The notes under the pieces are model-generated. The model made no database searches. It saw only the letters and a program-made list of their open reading frames with translations, and was not told where the DNA came from. A stretch of 7,001 nt of DNA from CAZNVB01 sp964576265 (lineage in GTDB: Bacteria > Acidobacteriota > Aminicenantia > Aminicenantales > UBA8522): positions 1-7,001 of the forward strand of contig CAZNVB010000056.1 of the NCBI GenBank assembly GCA_964576265.1. The letters run 5' to 3'. The position numbers were made by a program, and so were the translations under genes. How positions within the stretch are numbered: the stretch's first letter is position 1; the number at the start of each line of letters is the position of its first letter. This document shows, in pieces, positions 5,501 to 7,001 of this stretch.

Positions 5501-6160
5501 ATGGTTCCCTATGAACTCGAAAACCTGATCTCCCGCCTTAAGACCCAACTCAGGGGTCCGAAGCCGGGGCTTGAGGCCCAGCTGAGGATGGTGCCCGATC
5601 CGAGGCCGGGAAACAGGACTTATCAGGAAGTCGGGGATAACTGCCTGAAGGCCGGGGTGCTCGTTCTCCTTTATGTCCGGGAAGGCCGGTTCTTTCTCGC
5701 CTTGACCCGCCGCACTTCGAAAGTGGCTCATCATCAGGCTCAGATCTCCTTTCCCGGTGGCCGGATGAATCAAAACGAAACCCCTGTCGAAGCGGCGCTC
5801 CGCGAAGCCGGGGAGGAAATTGGAATCATTCCGAAATCCCTGCGCCTTCTCGGCGAGCTGACGCCGCTCTATATCCCTCCGAGCAATTACTGCATCTATC
5901 CTGTCGTCGCTTTCGCCGAGGATCTCCCCCACTTCAAGCCTTTCCCGGAGGAAGTGGAGGAAATCATCGAGATGCCGCTCGATCATCTCCTCGACCGGAA
6001 AAACCTGCGCCGGGAGACCCGGCTAATTCGAGGCGAGGAGGTCTCCGTTCCTTTTTATCAATTCCAAGAGCACAAGATCTGGGGCGCTACCGCCATGGTT
6101 TTGGCCGAACTCCTGGAATTGCTCCGGATCCCGCTCTCAGGCCGGAGCGATAAGGGATAA
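5501..6160 (+). CDS. NUDIX hydrolase, CoA pyrophosphatase-like (NudL type)
   Basis: 219 residues, the usual size for NudL-type enzymes, which cleave coenzyme A or oxidised CoA to 3',5'-ADP and 4'-phosphopantetheine with Mg2+ or Mn2+. The Nudix box is complete: Gly87-x5-Glu93-x7-Arg101-Glu102-x2-Glu105-Glu106-x-Gly108-Ile109. Immediately before it, 'ALTRRTSKVAHHQAQISFPGG' (67-87) corresponds to the upstream CoA-specific pattern 'LLT.RS..(L)..H.GQ.SFPGG'; the usual Gly before Gln is Ala80 and the family Arg position is a His, so specificity is probable rather than certain. Residues 110-135 ('LTPLYIPPSNYCIYPVV') also match the family ('L.....PSG..V.PVV'). Soluble and cytoplasmic. ATG at 5501 gives a normal N-terminal helix; the site before it is weak (GAAAG). 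It follows the Fe-S gene by 148 nt and converges on the repeat-protein gene. Confidence 0.9.
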   Translation: MVPYELENLISRLKTQLRGPKPGLEAQLRMVPDPRPGNRTYQEVGDNCLKAGVLVLLYVREGRFFLALTRRTSKVAHHQAQISFPGGRMNQNETPVEAALREAGEEIGIIPKSLRLLGELTPLYIPPSNYCIYPVVAFAEDLPHFKPFPEEVEEIIEMPLDHLLDRKNLRRETRLIRGEEVSVPFYQFQEHKIWGATAMVLAELLELLRIPLSGRSDKG

Positions 6161-6165
6161 AACAT

Positions 6166-6215
6166 CCGACCGCTTGAGAACGATCTCAGGAATTCAGGCT
6201 CGAAGATTCGGTCGG
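6166..6215. repeat. inverted repeat in the convergent gap (possible weak bidirectional terminator)
   Basis: CCGACCG (6166-6172) and CGGTCGG (6209-6215) are exact inverted copies 36 nt apart, starting 5 nt after the NUDIX stop. Inside, TGAGA (6175-6179) and TCTCA (6184-6188) form a second small stem with an ACGA loop. A further TGAG/CTCA pair lies at 6225-6235. No T-run follows on either strand, so a standard intrinsic terminator is not shown; the position between converging genes makes a termination or stabilising role plausible. Confidence 0.35.
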
Positions 6216-6288
6216 GCGGCAACCTGAGCTGCTCAAAACTTCAGACTGGACAATTCAGGCGAAATTTCCGGCGGCTGTGGCCTCTTAA

Positions 6289-7001
6289 TCAATATTCGCC
6301 GTCGGGCTGATAAGAAGAGATAAATCCCTGATTTCCTGTTACTCCGTCATAAATATAGAGCCCGGTCTGAGGCGAACTTCCGGCGAAAACAAAAAGCATG
6401 GTCGAGTCGAATCCGCGGCCGTAATAATCCCCTTTGACCATAAACTTGATGAAATACGAGGCATTGACGAAAGCTGTCAGAGTGCTGCCGGCCGAATAGT
6501 CGAATAAGCCGGCTCCTCCAGATGCCCAGGGGATCGCCACCTCTTCATCGCCACTGTCGTTTCCGTTCATATCAAACGTCTCGCACCATGCCGCACCGGG
6601 ACCAATGTCATTATTCGTGATCAGCGTCCAGTTAAAAGTGGTTCCGTTCCAATTTCCCCAGTACAATCCGCCCGCATTATCCTCGGCGAGGAGTTCGTAA
6701 TCCTGGTTGCCGACGAACTTGACCTCTTTGACCCTGTTGGCATTCATGCTGCTGATCTGGACCCAGCCGCCCCCATCGCCCTGGTAGAGCCAAAGTCCCA
6801 GGGAAGTGAAATCCATGACAAGATCCTCCGCTCCGGAATAACTGCCTCCTGAGGCGCCGAAATTCGCCGAAGCGTGGTCGTTTCCTGTTGTCACGGTTCC
6901 TGTGAGCTGCTCATAATAAGGAGCCCCCAGCCACCAATAGATGTTCCAAACTCCAACGGAAGGGAATGCCCAGACGCCTTCCTCCCAGCCGACAGTAAAG
7001 T
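6289..7001 (-). CDS. repeat protein, probable extracellular beta-propeller, C-terminal part (5' end outside window)
   Basis: The minus-strand frame is open from the right edge to a TGA at 6289-6291, giving 236 residues; the GTG at 6894 is an internal Val, because open, similar sequence continues upstream of it ('GVWAFPSVGVWNIYWW'). The fragment divides into about five degenerate units of 40-55 residues, each ending in an aromatic strand pair: 'GVWNIYWWLGAPYYEQLT', 'GLWLYQGDGGGWVQIS', 'GLYWGNWNGTTFNWTLIT', 'GAGLFDYSAGSTLTAFVN', 'GLYIYDGVTGNQGFIS'. Gly, Asn, Asp, Ser and aromatic enrichment and low Lys suggest a secreted or surface protein with a beta-propeller or related all-beta fold. No C-terminal anchor or sorting domain is seen. 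The base composition looks less GC-rich than the neighbours. Ligand and function unknown; a tachylectin- or FG-GAP-like propeller are alternatives. Confidence 0.72.
   Translation of the reverse strand, partial: FTVGWEEGVWAFPSVGVWNIYWWLGAPYYEQLTGTVTTGNDHASANFGASGGSYSGAEDLVMDFTSLGLWLYQGDGGGWVQISSMNANRVKEVKFVGNQDYELLAEDNAGGLYWGNWNGTTFNWTLITNNDIGPGAAWCETFDMNGNDSGDEEVAIPWASGGAGLFDYSAGSTLTAFVNASYFIKFMVKGDYYGRGFDSTMLFVFAGSSPQTGLYIYDGVTGNQGFISSYQPDGEY

Noticed and set aside
5387..5986. Antisense open frame (199 codons) over the NUDIX gene
   Set aside because: Shadow of the NUDIX frame, which has a perfect Nudix box.
6289..6894. Treating GTG at 6894 as the start of a complete 201-residue gene
   Set aside because: The frame stays open to the window edge with the same repeat character upstream, so the gene is longer and truncated by the window.

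Overview
This window reads as chromosomal DNA from a moderately GC-rich, non-model bacterium. A family-level hint is the mix of a GH78 rhamnosidase, a long SSS symporter, a squalene-cyclase-like pseudogene next to a TIGR04076 gene, and a repeat protein with 'GLW.Y.G..W' blades. I associate this mix loosely with Acidobacteriota/Aminicenantes-type or other anaerobic polymer-degrading lineages, but nothing here proves the taxon. No RNA genes, insertion sequences, CRISPR arrays or phage genes were seen.

Layout, left to right. (1) At 2-664 (+) is the C-terminal end of a GH78 alpha-L-rhamnosidase that starts outside the window. (2) At about 720-1608 (-) is a small decaying operon: a TIGR04076-family gene whose open frame carries an unexpected Tat-type leader, followed by a squalene-cyclase-like pseudogene that keeps its two ends but has lost the middle and carries an in-frame TAG. 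A TTGACA/TAGATT promoter candidate lies upstream of it. (3) At 1898-4043 (+), a 49-residue small ORF with a very good Shine-Dalgarno precedes a 652-residue sodium:solute symporter. (4) At 4044-4224 is a gap with an 8-bp hairpin and a good sigma70-like promoter. (5) At 4225-5352 (+) is an iron-sulphur protein with an N-terminal winged-helix-like segment, a cysteine-packed central motif and two 4Fe-4S ferredoxin motifs. (6) At 5501-6160 (+) is a NUDIX hydrolase of the CoA-pyrophosphatase type. (7) At 6289 to the right edge (-) is the C-terminal part of an extracellular-looking repeat protein, probably a beta-propeller, convergent with the NUDIX gene.

The rhamnosidase and the SSS transporter could both serve carbohydrate use, but the decaying minus-strand operon lies between them, so a shared pathway is only a guess. 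The Fe-S protein and the NUDIX gene share a strand but are 148 bp apart and need not be cotranscribed. I found no convincing new multi-gene system. The points most worth checking are the leader/TIGR04076 fusion, the deleted cyclase-like pseudogene, the cysteine-dense Fe-S/HTH protein and the small ORF before the symporter.
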